Below, in pieces: positions 1-5,394 of a DNA stretch of 11,789 bases. The stretch comes from Acidobacteriota bacterium (GTDB lineage: Bacteria; Acidobacteriota; Terriglobia; Acidiferrales; UBA7541). Position numbers and translations under genes: made by a program. The stretch is from positions 1-11,789 of the forward strand of contig PMOP01000116.1 in NCBI GenBank assembly GCA_003161495.1, given 5' to 3'. The notes beneath the pieces are model-generated. The model worked only from the letters and a program-made list of their open reading frames with translations. It did not search any database and was not told the origin of the DNA. Position 1 is the stretch's first letter. Each line of letters opens with the position of its first letter.

Positions 1-513
1 TCGCTCTCCTGGAAGCTGCATCCCGATCATTTCGTGCGCGCCTCCGAAGACGAGCGGCAACTTTCTCTGGACCTTTCTTCGCAATTGAATGACGCCTACC
101 GCACGCTGCGCGATCCGGTCGCGCGCGTCGAGTACTTGCTCAGCCTGAGCGGCATGCGCAAGGAGGGCCAGAAGAAACAGCAGGCCCCGCCCGAATTGCT
201 GGAAGAAGTTTTTGAACTGAACGAATCGCTGGACGAACTGCGCGAAGCGCGCGCCTCCGGCGGAAGCGCGGCGCAAATGCAGGGCTTGCGCGCGAAACTC
301 GAATCGGCGCAACACAAATTTGAATTGTCGCTCGCCGATGTGGATCAGGAACTCGCGCGCGTCTCGGCGGACTGGGACGCCGCCCTCGATTCCAGCGCGG
401 ACGAAGCCGCCAGGAAAAAATTAATGGAGCGGATGAACGAAGTCCTGAATCGCCGCTCGTATATCAGAAATTTAGTGAACGGAGTGCGGCAGGAGTTGGT
501 GATTGGTGACTAG
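1..513 (+). CDS. hscB: Fe-S cluster co-chaperone HscB (5'-truncated)
   Basis: J-domain co-chaperone that delivers the IscU scaffold to HscA and stimulates HscA ATPase activity during Fe-S cluster transfer in the cytoplasm. The reading frame is open from base 1, so the true start lies upstream; the GTG at 34 is an internal valine codon, not a start. Visible residues 4-9 read WKLHPD, which contains the diagnostic HPD tripeptide of J-domains (bases 19-27) followed by F, as in HscB. The rest (about residues 60-165) is Glu/Leu/Ala-rich helix, matching the HscB C-terminal IscU-binding domain, including a DELREAR-like stretch. About 170 codons are present, so only the N-terminal few dozen residues are missing. 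The last codons (VIGD, stop TAG at 511-513) lie within the heptad repeat, so the C-terminal tail may be repeat-derived. hscA follows after 118 bp. Identification rests on the HPD motif, helical composition and the hscA-fdx-iscX neighbours. Confidence 0.92.
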   Translation, partial: SLSWKLHPDHFVRASEDERQLSLDLSSQLNDAYRTLRDPVARVEYLLSLSGMRKEGQKKQQAPPELLEEVFELNESLDELREARASGGSAAQMQGLRAKLESAQHKFELSLADVDQELARVSADWDAALDSSADEAARKKLMERMNEVLNRRSYIRNLVNGVRQELVIGD

Positions 514-613
514 TGACTGGTGACTGGTGAAAAACCACGCATCGCGCGAACAAAGGTTTTCACCAGTCACTAGTCACCAATCACCAGTCACTAATCACCT
601 GTCACTAAATCAC
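499..613. repeat. GTGAYTR heptad repeat forming a long inverted repeat
   Basis: The left arm has tandem heptamers GTGATTG, GTGACTA, GTGACTG, GTGACTG (499-526) and ends in GTGAAAAACC (527-536). After an 18-nt spacer (537-554), the right arm (555-585) is the reverse complement of the same array with one heptamer fewer, starting GGTTTTCACC. More inverted heptamers, less regular, continue to 613. Apart from the extra heptamer and one extra A, the two arms match over about 31 bp, so the transcript would fold into a strong hairpin. The array starts inside the hscB coding region and supplies its stop codon. Its distal end abuts a GGAG sequence (614-617), the only visible ribosome-binding candidate for hscA. 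A second, single-arm copy lies at 3360-3396. Confidence 0.93.
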
Positions 614-631
614 GGAGCTAACATTTAGCAC

Positions 632-2479
632 ATGCCTCGAACCGTCGGCATCGATCTCGGAACGACCTACAGCCTGATCGCTTATCAGGATAAGCGCGAA
701 GGCCGGCCGAAGTGTATTCCGGGGCCGTACGGCACGCCGCTGTGCCCTTCGGTTGTGAGTGTCGATGCGGATGGATCGATTGTTGTCGGCCAGGCCGCGC
801 AGCGCCGCCTCTTGACGCAGCCGGAGCGCACGATTTATTCCGTGAAGCGGCTGATGGGCCGCGGTCCCGCCGACGTGCAGGATGAGCTGAAACTTTTTCC
901 GTTTCGCATCGATCCGGCAAGCAAGAACGTAATTCGCGTGCGGCTCGGCGATCGCGTGTTCACGCCGCCGGAAATTTCCGCGTTCATTCTGCGCGAACTC
1001 AAAAGCTGGGCGGAAAATTATTTTCAGGATTCGGTGGAGCGCGCGGTAATCACTGTCCCCGCTTATTTCAACGACGCGCAGCGCCAGGCCACGCGCGACG
1101 CCGGCCGCCTCGCGGGGCTCGAAGTCCTGCGCCTCGTCAACGAACCGACCGCCGCGGCGCTCGCCTACGGCCTGCACGAACAGAAGCGCGGCCAGGTCGC
1201 CGTCTACGATTTCGGCGGAGGCACGTTTGACATATCGATTCTGAAACTTATTTCCACGAGCGACGGCGACATCTACCAGGTGCTCTCCACCAACGGCGAT
1301 ACGCACCTGGGCGGCGACGACATCGACAACGCCTTGCAGAGCATGGCCCGCGAAGAAATTCGCGCCCTCGGCGTGGACCTCGCCTCGCATCCGGAAGTCG
1401 TTCAGGAATTGCGCAAGGCCCTGATTGCCGCGAAGCACGAACTTTCCGATACCGAGAAGACGACGATCAAATTTTCTCTGCCCGATGGCGGCGTTTATTT
1501 CCGCGAAATTTCGCGCGCCGAATACGAGCGCTGGATTCGCCCGATCGTTGATCGCACCATGGCTCCCGTGCGGCAGGCGCTCGCCGATGCCAAGCTTTCG
1601 CCGGCGGACATCGAGGAAGTTGTGCTGGTCGGCGGCTCAACGCGCGTGCCGCTCGTGCGCCAAACCGTCGAGCAATTTTTCGGCCGCCGCCCGCACGCCG
1701 AACTTAACCCCGACGAAGTTGTCGCGCTGGGCGCTGCGGTGCAGGCGGACATTCTCGAAGGCGGCGTGAACGACATGCTGCTGCTCGACGTCACGCCGCT
1801 GTCGCTGGGTATTGAAACGATGGGCGGCGTGGTCGCGAAAATTATTCCGCGAAATTCGACGGTTCCTGCGAGCGCGCAGGAATTATTTACCACTGGCGTC
1901 GAGAACCAGACCGGAATCGACATCCATGTCCTACAAGGCGAGCGCGAACTGGCAAAGGATTGCCGTTCCCTCGCGCGATTCCAGTTGAAAGTTCCGCCGG
2001 GCCCCGCGGGCCTCGCGCGCATCGAAGTAAAATTTCTGATCGATGCCAGCGGCATCCTGCAAGTTTCCGCGAGCGATCTGCGCGCGGGCACGGAGCACTC
2101 GATCGAAGTTCAGCCGACGTACGGCCTCGACGACGCCGAAGTCGAGCGCATGCTCGAGGAATCCATCGAATTTGCGGAGCAGGATTTTTCCGAGCGCCAG
2201 TTGATCGAGGCGCGCAACGAAGCCGAAAGCATTCTGCAGCTTACGGAGAAAGCCTTGGCGCGCGAACTCGCCGAAGCCCCGGGCGAGCTTCCCGAAGATG
2301 AGCGGCGCGCGATTGAAGACGCCATCGCGGCTTTGCGCGAAGCGCTGGCCGGCAAGGATTACAAAAAAGTGCGCGCATTTGTGGACGTGCTCAATCAGGC
2401 GTCCACCCCGCTCGCGGAACGCATGATGAACCGAGCTCTTGGCGCCGCACTGGAAGGTAAAAAGTTAGGCGAAGTGTAG
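632..2479 (+). CDS. hscA: Hsp70-type Fe-S chaperone HscA
   Basis: ATP-dependent Hsp70 specialised for Fe-S assembly; it binds IscU, is activated by HscB and promotes cluster release to acceptor proteins. The 615 residues match the usual HscA length (about 616 in E. coli). Visible Hsp70 elements are phosphate-1 motif GIDLGTT (6-12), catalytic-type lysine in SVKRLMGR (Lys72), connect motif [12 protein letters not shown] (169-180), phosphate-2 motif [10 protein letters not shown] (191-200), adenosine motif [10 protein letters not shown] (331-340), and the hydrophobic interdomain linker [13 protein letters not shown] (381-393). A substrate-binding beta domain and helical lid follow. The ATG at 632 is the start that puts the Hsp70 motif at the N-terminus. 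The only Shine-Dalgarno candidate is GGAG at 614-617, with an unusually long spacer of 14 nt directly beside the hairpin repeat. Position between hscB and fdx makes HscA much more likely than a general DnaK. The stop TAG lies in the next repeat. Confidence 0.95.
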   Translation: MPRTVGIDLGTTYSLIAYQDKREGRPKCIPGPYGTPLCPSVVSVDADGSIVVGQAAQRRLLTQPERTIYSVKRLMGRGPADVQDELKLFPFRIDPASKNVIRVRLGDRVFTPPEISAFILRELKSWAENYFQDSVERAVITVPAYFNDAQRQATRDAGRLAGLEVLRLVNEPTAAALAYGLHEQKRGQVAVYDFGGGTFDISILKLISTSDGDIYQVLSTNGDTHLGGDDIDNALQSMAREEIRALGVDLASHPEVVQELRKALIAAKHELSDTEKTTIKFSLPDGGVYFREISRAEYERWIRPIVDRTMAPVRQALADAKLSPADIEEVVLVGGSTRVPLVRQTVEQFFGRRPHAELNPDEVVALGAAVQADILEGGVNDMLLLDVTPLSLGIETMGGVVAKIIPRNSTVPASAQELFTTGVENQTGIDIHVLQGERELAKDCRSLARFQLKVPPGPAGLARIEVKFLIDASGILQVSASDLRAGTEHSIEVQPTYGLDDAEVERMLEESIEFAEQDFSERQLIEARNEAESILQLTEKALARELAEAPGELPEDERRAIEDAIAALREALAGKDYKKVRAFVDVLNQASTPLAERMMNRALGAALEGKKLGEV

Positions 2480-2543
2480 CGCCCGCCTTCAGGCGGGCAT
2501 GCTCTGAAGTCTCCGCCGTGCCCGCCTGAAGGCGGGCGCTACA
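2475..2543. repeat. TGTAGC-capped double palindrome (hscA-fdx junction)
   Basis: Two perfect 25-bp inverted arms, 2475-2499 and 2519-2543, are separated by a 19-nt spacer. Each arm begins (or ends, inverted) with TGTAGC, followed by an internally self-complementary core, GCCCGCC-TTCA-GGCGGGC. One RNA can therefore fold either as two small GC-rich hairpins or as a single long one. The left TGTAGC contains the TAG stop codon of hscA (2477-2479). No T-run follows, so it is not a classic intrinsic terminator. The architecture recalls REP/BIME elements. A second element of the same design with a different core is at 3024-3100. Confidence 0.93.
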
Positions 2544-2601
2544 ATGGCATCTTAAATTTAAAATTGGCACACAGCATTGCGCAGTTGAGAAGGAGAACAC
2601 C

Positions 2602-3012
2602 ATGGGCGGCAGCAACCCCTACATTGAAAAGACCCAGTACACGCCCGCGACGAAGAAATTCAAGGTGACGTTTGTCCGCGAAGGCAAAACGGTCGAAGTA
2701 GATCCGGAGAAAGTTCCCTACGCGCGCGAAGGTCTGCCGGGAAGCATCCTCGATATCGCCACGGGATTTCGTCAGGGCCTCGATCATGCCTGCGGCGGCG
2801 TGTGCGCGTGCTCGACGTGCCACGTCATCGTGCACGAAGGACTCGAGTCGTGCAACGAGGCGACGGATGCGGAACTCGATCAGCTCGACGACGCGCCCGG
2901 GCTCACGGTAAAATCGCGCCTGGGTTGCCAGTGCGTCCCTGACGGAACGCGCGACCTGGTCGTCGAAATCCCGGAGTGGAATAAAAATTTCGCGAAGGAA
3001 GCCGAGCATTAA
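2602..3012 (+). CDS. fdx: ISC-type [2Fe-2S] ferredoxin
   Basis: Adrenodoxin-class [2Fe-2S] ferredoxin that donates electrons in ISC-dependent Fe-S cluster assembly. Cluster ligands are visible as Cys64-x5-Cys70-x2-Cys73 (in HACGGVCACSTCH) and Cys109 (in SRLGCQC), the usual spacing for this class. DLVVEIPEW near the C-terminus matches the conserved tail of bacterial Fdx. At 136 residues it is longer than E. coli Fdx (111): about 20 extra N-terminal residues precede the beta-strand FKVTFVREGKTVEV, and a few extra follow at the C-terminus. It has additional cysteines at 68, 84 and 111; 68 and 111 lie beside ligands. The start ATG is supported by AGGAG at 2591-2595 with a 6-nt spacer. It is flanked on both sides by TGTAGC palindromes, so its transcript segment may be processed or differentially stable. 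Confidence 0.95.
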   Translation: MGGSNPYIEKTQYTPATKKFKVTFVREGKTVEVDPEKVPYAREGLPGSILDIATGFRQGLDHACGGVCACSTCHVIVHEGLESCNEATDAELDQLDDAPGLTVKSRLGCQCVPDGTRDLVVEIPEWNKNFAKEAEH

Positions 3013-3023
3013 AAAGCTTCTGC

Positions 3024-3100
3024 TGTAGCCCGCCTCTTCAGAGGCGGGGATTTCTGGAAGTAGCGCAAGCAACCCCTCGCCTCTGAAGAGGCGAGCTACA
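3024..3100. repeat. TGTAGC-capped double palindrome (fdx-iscX junction)
   Basis: Left arm 3024-3049 and right arm 3073-3100 are inverted copies. Each has TGTAGC at its outer end and a self-complementary core GCCTCT-TC-AGAGGC. The arms differ by one base after TGTAGC (C versus T) and by one base near the inner GGGG. The layout is the same as the element at 2475-2543, but the core palindrome differs in sequence, which indicates a family defined by architecture and the TGTAGC cap. It starts 11 bp after the fdx stop, so here the stop codon (TAA) is not part of the repeat. No T-run follows. Confidence 0.9.
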
Positions 3101-3118
3101 AAAGCCTACAAAGCCTAC
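3101..3118 (+). repeat. 9-bp tandem duplication AAAGCCTAC
   Basis: Two exact adjacent copies of AAAGCCTAC lie directly after the TGTAGC palindrome and before the iscX ribosome-binding site. They resemble the outer end of the palindrome (GAGCTACAAAA), so they are probably a slippage product of the repeat boundary. Confidence 0.7.
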
Positions 3119-3144
3119 AAAACCTGGATAAAGGGAGACGTCGC

Positions 3145-3363
3145 ATGGCCGTCACATTTGATTGGGACGACGCTGAAGAAATCGGAATTCAATTGGCGGA
3201 AAAATTTCCGGACGCCGATCCTCTTTCGGTGCGCTATACGGACCTGCACAAGTTCGTAACCGGCCTGGACGGATTTATCGGCGATCCCAAGCAATCGAAT
3301 GAGGGCAAGCTGGAGACGATTCAGATGGCATGGCTTGAGGAGCACAACGAGAGAAAGGCGTGA
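3145..3363 (+). CDS. iscX: Fe-S assembly protein IscX
   Basis: Small acidic protein of the ISC system (also called YfhJ) that binds the cysteine desulfurase IscS and modulates Fe-S assembly, with a proposed iron-dependent regulatory role. The 72 residues fit the family length (66 in E. coli). Characteristic features are the W-D-D start, EIGIQLAEKFPDADPLSVRY, TDLHKFV, DP-x-x-SNE and the terminal AWLEEHNE. AAGGGAG at 3131-3137, with a 7-nt spacer, supports the ATG. It lies 132 bp after fdx with a palindromic repeat between. Its TGA stop (3361-3363) is the first part of the heptad repeat downstream. This appears to be the last gene of the operon. Confidence 0.95.
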   Translation: MAVTFDWDDAEEIGIQLAEKFPDADPLSVRYTDLHKFVTGLDGFIGDPKQSNEGKLETIQMAWLEEHNERKA

Positions 3364-3396
3364 CTGGTGATTGGTGATTAGTGACTGGTGAAAGCC
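3360..3396. repeat. GTGAYTR heptad repeat (single arm)
   Basis: Tandem heptamers GTGACTG, GTGATTG, GTGATTA, GTGACTG (3360-3387) are capped by GTGAAAGCC (3388-3396). Unit length, variation pattern and closing GTGAAA-N-CC match the copy between hscB and hscA, but no inverted partner is present. The first heptamer includes the iscX stop codon. Confidence 0.9.
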
Positions 3397-3464
3397 GTTC
3401 CCCGGATATGGCGTTCCAGCTTGCTAATCTTTTTCCCCGGTAGTCGGCGATCCGCGGTTACCTC

Positions 3465-3493
3465 TCGACTATTTTTCCGCTTTCCTCTACTCT
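3465..3493 (+). promoter_or_regulatory. Possible sigma-70-type promoter for tRNA-Glu
   Basis: TCGACT (3465-3470) and TACTCT (3488-3493) are separated by 17 bp and sit 24 bp upstream of the tRNA 5' end. Matches to the -35 and -10 consensus are partial (4/6 and 3/6). The support is position and spacing more than sequence. Confidence 0.25.
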
Positions 3494-3517
3494 AGTTGTT
3501 CCACATTTTTCCTCTGT

Positions 3518-3592
3518 GGCGCTATGGTGCAACGGTTAGCACGTGGCCCTTTCAAGGCCAAAATGCGGGTTCGATTCCCGCTAGCGCTACCA
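3518..3592 (+). tRNA. tRNA-Glu (anticodon UUC), CCA encoded
   Basis: A full cloverleaf can be drawn. Acceptor arms are GGCGCTA (3518-3524) and TAGCGCT (3582-3588), with a G-U wobble at the first pair. The D-stem is GTGC/GCAC with GG in the loop. The anticodon stem is TGGCC/GGCCA around loop CTTTCAA, giving anticodon TTC at 3551-3553. The variable loop is 4 nt. The T-stem is GCGGG/CCCGC with loop TTCGATT. The discriminator is A3589, and the CCA tail is encoded at 3590-3592. The anticodon reads GAA/GAG. No integrase or duplicated tRNA 3' end is visible in the window, so there is no evidence that it has served as an integration site. Confidence 0.96.
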
Positions 3593-3969
3593 AATATTGC
3601 CAAACCTCCGAACCTGAAGAAAACATTCCTCTAATCCTGAGAGTCCTGTTCAGATCAACCTTAACGCTGGCTGTAGGACTGCCCGCGTCCCTCGAAGTTA
3701 CTTCCCACAGTTACTCCAATGGGTTCTCACGAAAAACCGTTCCGCCGGGCGCTGTGTAGAGCAGTCAGAGACGCAGCCTGTCCTGATTTAAGCCGAATGC
3801 AACTAGACCGTTGATCAAGCGATCTCCTAATTTAAGCTTTGGCATGATTATAGGAAACTCCATGCGGGACTTAATCCTCGATTCGCCCGGACTAATGAAA
3901 AGAGGTGAGTCCAAACGGCGTTCGGGAGCATCCTAAAGTCGCCAGTCGGCCCGATATATTGCATTCTTT

Positions 3970-4080
3970 GGCAGTCAGTTGTATGTTGCCGGGTAGTCCG
4001 AATAGAGAGGCGTCAATGCCACGAAAGGCATTCGGCGACTGCCCCTGACGGCGGCTCCGTCCACTCTGCAACTTTAGTTG
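3970..4080 (+). other. Cluster of inverted repeats, possible structured RNA leader
   Basis: GGCAGTC (3970-3976) is complementary to GACTGCC (4037-4043). Inside this pair are AGT-CCGAAT (3995-4003) with ATTCGG-cg-ACT, and AATGCC (4015-4020) with GGCATT (4027-4032). The last two share bases 4030-4032, so they compete. Two more hairpins follow: GACGG-CGGCT-CCGTC (4047-4061) and CAACT-TT-AGTTG (4069-4080). AGTTGTA occurs twice (3977-3983 and 4076-4082), so CAACT has two possible partners. I recognise no known riboswitch class. A 7-bp complement in so short a stretch can arise by chance, so confidence is low. Confidence 0.22.
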
Positions 4081-4088
4081 TAGTATTT

Positions 4089-4119
4089 TTGTCAGCGTAT
4101 CCCGCGAGCATCGTAGAAA
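4089..4119 (+). promoter_or_regulatory. Possible promoter upstream of emrA
   Basis: TTGTCA (4089-4094, 5/6 to the -35 consensus) and TAGAAA (4114-4119, 4/6 to the -10 consensus) have a wide 19-bp spacer. The 12-bp palindrome CAACTTTAGTTG (4069-4080) sits 8 bp upstream of the -35 and could be an operator, but no regulator gene is adjacent. If this promoter is the real one, the structured stretch before it would not be in the emrA mRNA. Confidence 0.25.
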
Positions 4120-4152
4120 TATCTTGAGCACTACTTCAAAGGAAAATGACAA

Positions 4153-5394
4153 ATGGCTGAAGAGCATCCATCCGGTTTGGCAGTTGATTCAAGCAGGGAA
4201 TCCGCGACCACTCCGCCCCCTCGTCAATATAAGCGCTCGAATAGCCGAAGAAACATTTTGATTGTCGTGATCGTTCTGGTCGTGCTCGTCGGCGGCTTTT
4301 TTCTGTGGCGCTATCTGGGCACTTATGAATCCACCGACGATGCCCAGGTGGATGCCCATCTGTATCCGGTCAGCGCCCGCATCGCCGGGTACGTGGTCAA
4401 AGTGAATGTGGACGACAACCAATACGTGCAGAAAGGCGCGGTGCTTGTCGAGATCGATCCGAAAGATTACGAGGTTGCTGCCGAAGAGGCCCAGGCCAAT
4501 CTCGCGAGCGCGGAAGCTACCGCGCAATCGCTGGATATCAGTGTTCCGATTGCATCGACGAATACCGAGAGCCAGTTGAAGTTCGCCTCGTCGGGAGTGC
4601 AAAACGCTAGCGCCGCCATCTCTGCCGCCGAAAATCAAGTCGCCGCCGCGCACGCGCAATTGCAGGCGGCCGAAGCGAACGACGTGAAGGCGCAGGACGA
4701 TCTCGTCCGCTACAAAGCGCTGGTGGACAAGCAGGAAGTGGCCGCGCAACTTTACGATCAGGCGCTGGCCACGGCAAAAGCCAGCACCGCTTCCGTGGCG
4801 GCGGCGCGTGAAAATGAATCCTCGGCGGAGCAGGCCGTGCAGCAGGCGCGCAGCCAACTCGGCGAATCCGAGGCCACCCGTCAATCCGCTGAAACAGGGC
4901 CGCAGCAAGTATCGTCGACGCGGGCGCGCGCGCGCGCCGCAATTTCCGACGTGCAACAGAAACGTGCCGCCCTCGAACAGGCGCAACTCAATTTGCAATA
5001 CAGCAAGATCGTAGCGCCCGTCAGCGGCGAAGTGAACAAGACCGTTGTCGAGGGGATGAACGTGCAGCCCGGCGAGCAATTGCTCACCATCGTTCCCCTG
5101 GATGAAATCTGGGTCACCGCCAATTTCAAAGAGACGCAGCTCAGGCAAATGAAAGTCGGGCAGCGATCCGATATTCACATCGATTCGAGCGGGCTGACAT
5201 TCAAGGGACATGTGGACAGCATCGCCGGCGCCACTGGCCCCTTGTTCAGCTTGCTGCCTCCGGAAAATGCCACAGGCAATTACGTAAAAATCGTTCAGCG
5301 CATTCCCGTAAAAATTGTTCTCGATCCGGGGGAGAACCAGAATCACCAGCTTCGCCCGGGCATGAACGTTGTGCCCGACGTATACATCCGATGA
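4153..5394 (+). CDS. emrA: EmrA-like HlyD-family membrane fusion protein
   Basis: Periplasmic adaptor of a tripartite multidrug efflux pump, linking an inner-membrane DHA2 transporter to an outer-membrane channel. The 413 residues contain, in order: a short cytoplasmic N-terminus; one membrane anchor (about 35-54, ILIVVIVLVVLVGGFFLW); the STDDAQVDAHLYPVSARIAG signature of this subfamily (60-79); a first lipoyl half ending in VLVEIDPKDYE; a long Ala/Gln/Glu-rich coiled coil (about 105-285); a second lipoyl half (VAPVSGEV); and a beta-barrel region with the EmrA-type SLLPPENATGNYVKIVQRIP. AAAGGA at 4138-4143 with a 9-nt spacer supports the ATG. It overlaps emrB by 4 bp. The pump substrate cannot be read from sequence; hydrophobic toxic compounds are usual for the family. 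No TolC-like gene is in the window. Confidence 0.93.
   Translation: MAEEHPSGLAVDSSRESATTPPPRQYKRSNSRRNILIVVIVLVVLVGGFFLWRYLGTYESTDDAQVDAHLYPVSARIAGYVVKVNVDDNQYVQKGAVLVEIDPKDYEVAAEEAQANLASAEATAQSLDISVPIASTNTESQLKFASSGVQNASAAISAAENQVAAAHAQLQAAEANDVKAQDDLVRYKALVDKQEVAAQLYDQALATAKASTASVAAARENESSAEQAVQQARSQLGESEATRQSAETGPQQVSSTRARARAAISDVQQKRAALEQAQLNLQYSKIVAPVSGEVNKTVVEGMNVQPGEQLLTIVPLDEIWVTANFKETQLRQMKVGQRSDIHIDSSGLTFKGHVDSIAGATGPLFSLLPPENATGNYVKIVQRIPVKIVLDPGENQNHQLRPGMNVVPDVYIR

Larger units (their letters stand above)
3593..4152. other. 560-bp gap without a convincing gene
   Basis: The gap lies between tRNA-Glu and the efflux operon. Plus-strand frames are broken by frequent stops, and the open minus-strand stretch at 3892-4167 has no recognisable motif and overlaps the emrA start. 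Composition is visibly less GC-rich than in the neighbouring genes. The 3' half holds several inverted repeats (see 3970-4080) and a promoter candidate. No clear rho-independent terminator is seen after the tRNA. The stretch may be decayed coding DNA, an untranslated leader or an unrecognised small RNA; I cannot choose between these. Confidence 0.6.

Noticed and set aside
34..513. HscB starting at GTG 34
   Set aside because: The frame is open to base 1 and the upstream residues contain the J-domain HPD motif, so the gene is truncated by the window edge.
499..613. CRISPR array
   Set aside because: Units are 7 bp, directly adjacent and without spacers, and they occur as an inverted pair, which is unlike CRISPR repeats.
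605..1438. Long minus-strand open frame opposite hscA (277 codons)
   Set aside because: It lies opposite a gene with clear Hsp70 motifs, has low-complexity Arg/Ala-rich translation without recognisable motifs, and is explained by GC-rich codon use on the other strand.
2475..2543. Intrinsic terminator between hscA and fdx
   Set aside because: The stem is strong but no T-run follows either arm, and the downstream genes belong to the same pathway; a repeat element explains it better.
3593..3620. Attachment site at the 3' end of tRNA-Glu
   Set aside because: No second copy of the tRNA 3' sequence and no integrase gene is seen in the window.
3496..3759. Plus-strand open frame of 87 codons across tRNA-Glu
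   Set aside because: It overlaps the tRNA gene completely, has no ribosome-binding site, and its composition is unlike protein-coding neighbours.
3892..4167. Minus-strand open frame of 91 codons before emrA
   Set aside because: I considered it as a divergent regulator of the efflux operon, but it shows no convincing helix-turn-helix pattern, overlaps the emrA start and has no good ribosome-binding site.
4189..5346. Minus-strand open frame of 385 codons opposite emrA
   Set aside because: No motif is seen. The opposite strand encodes a complete EmrA-like protein; this is an antisense shadow despite its length.
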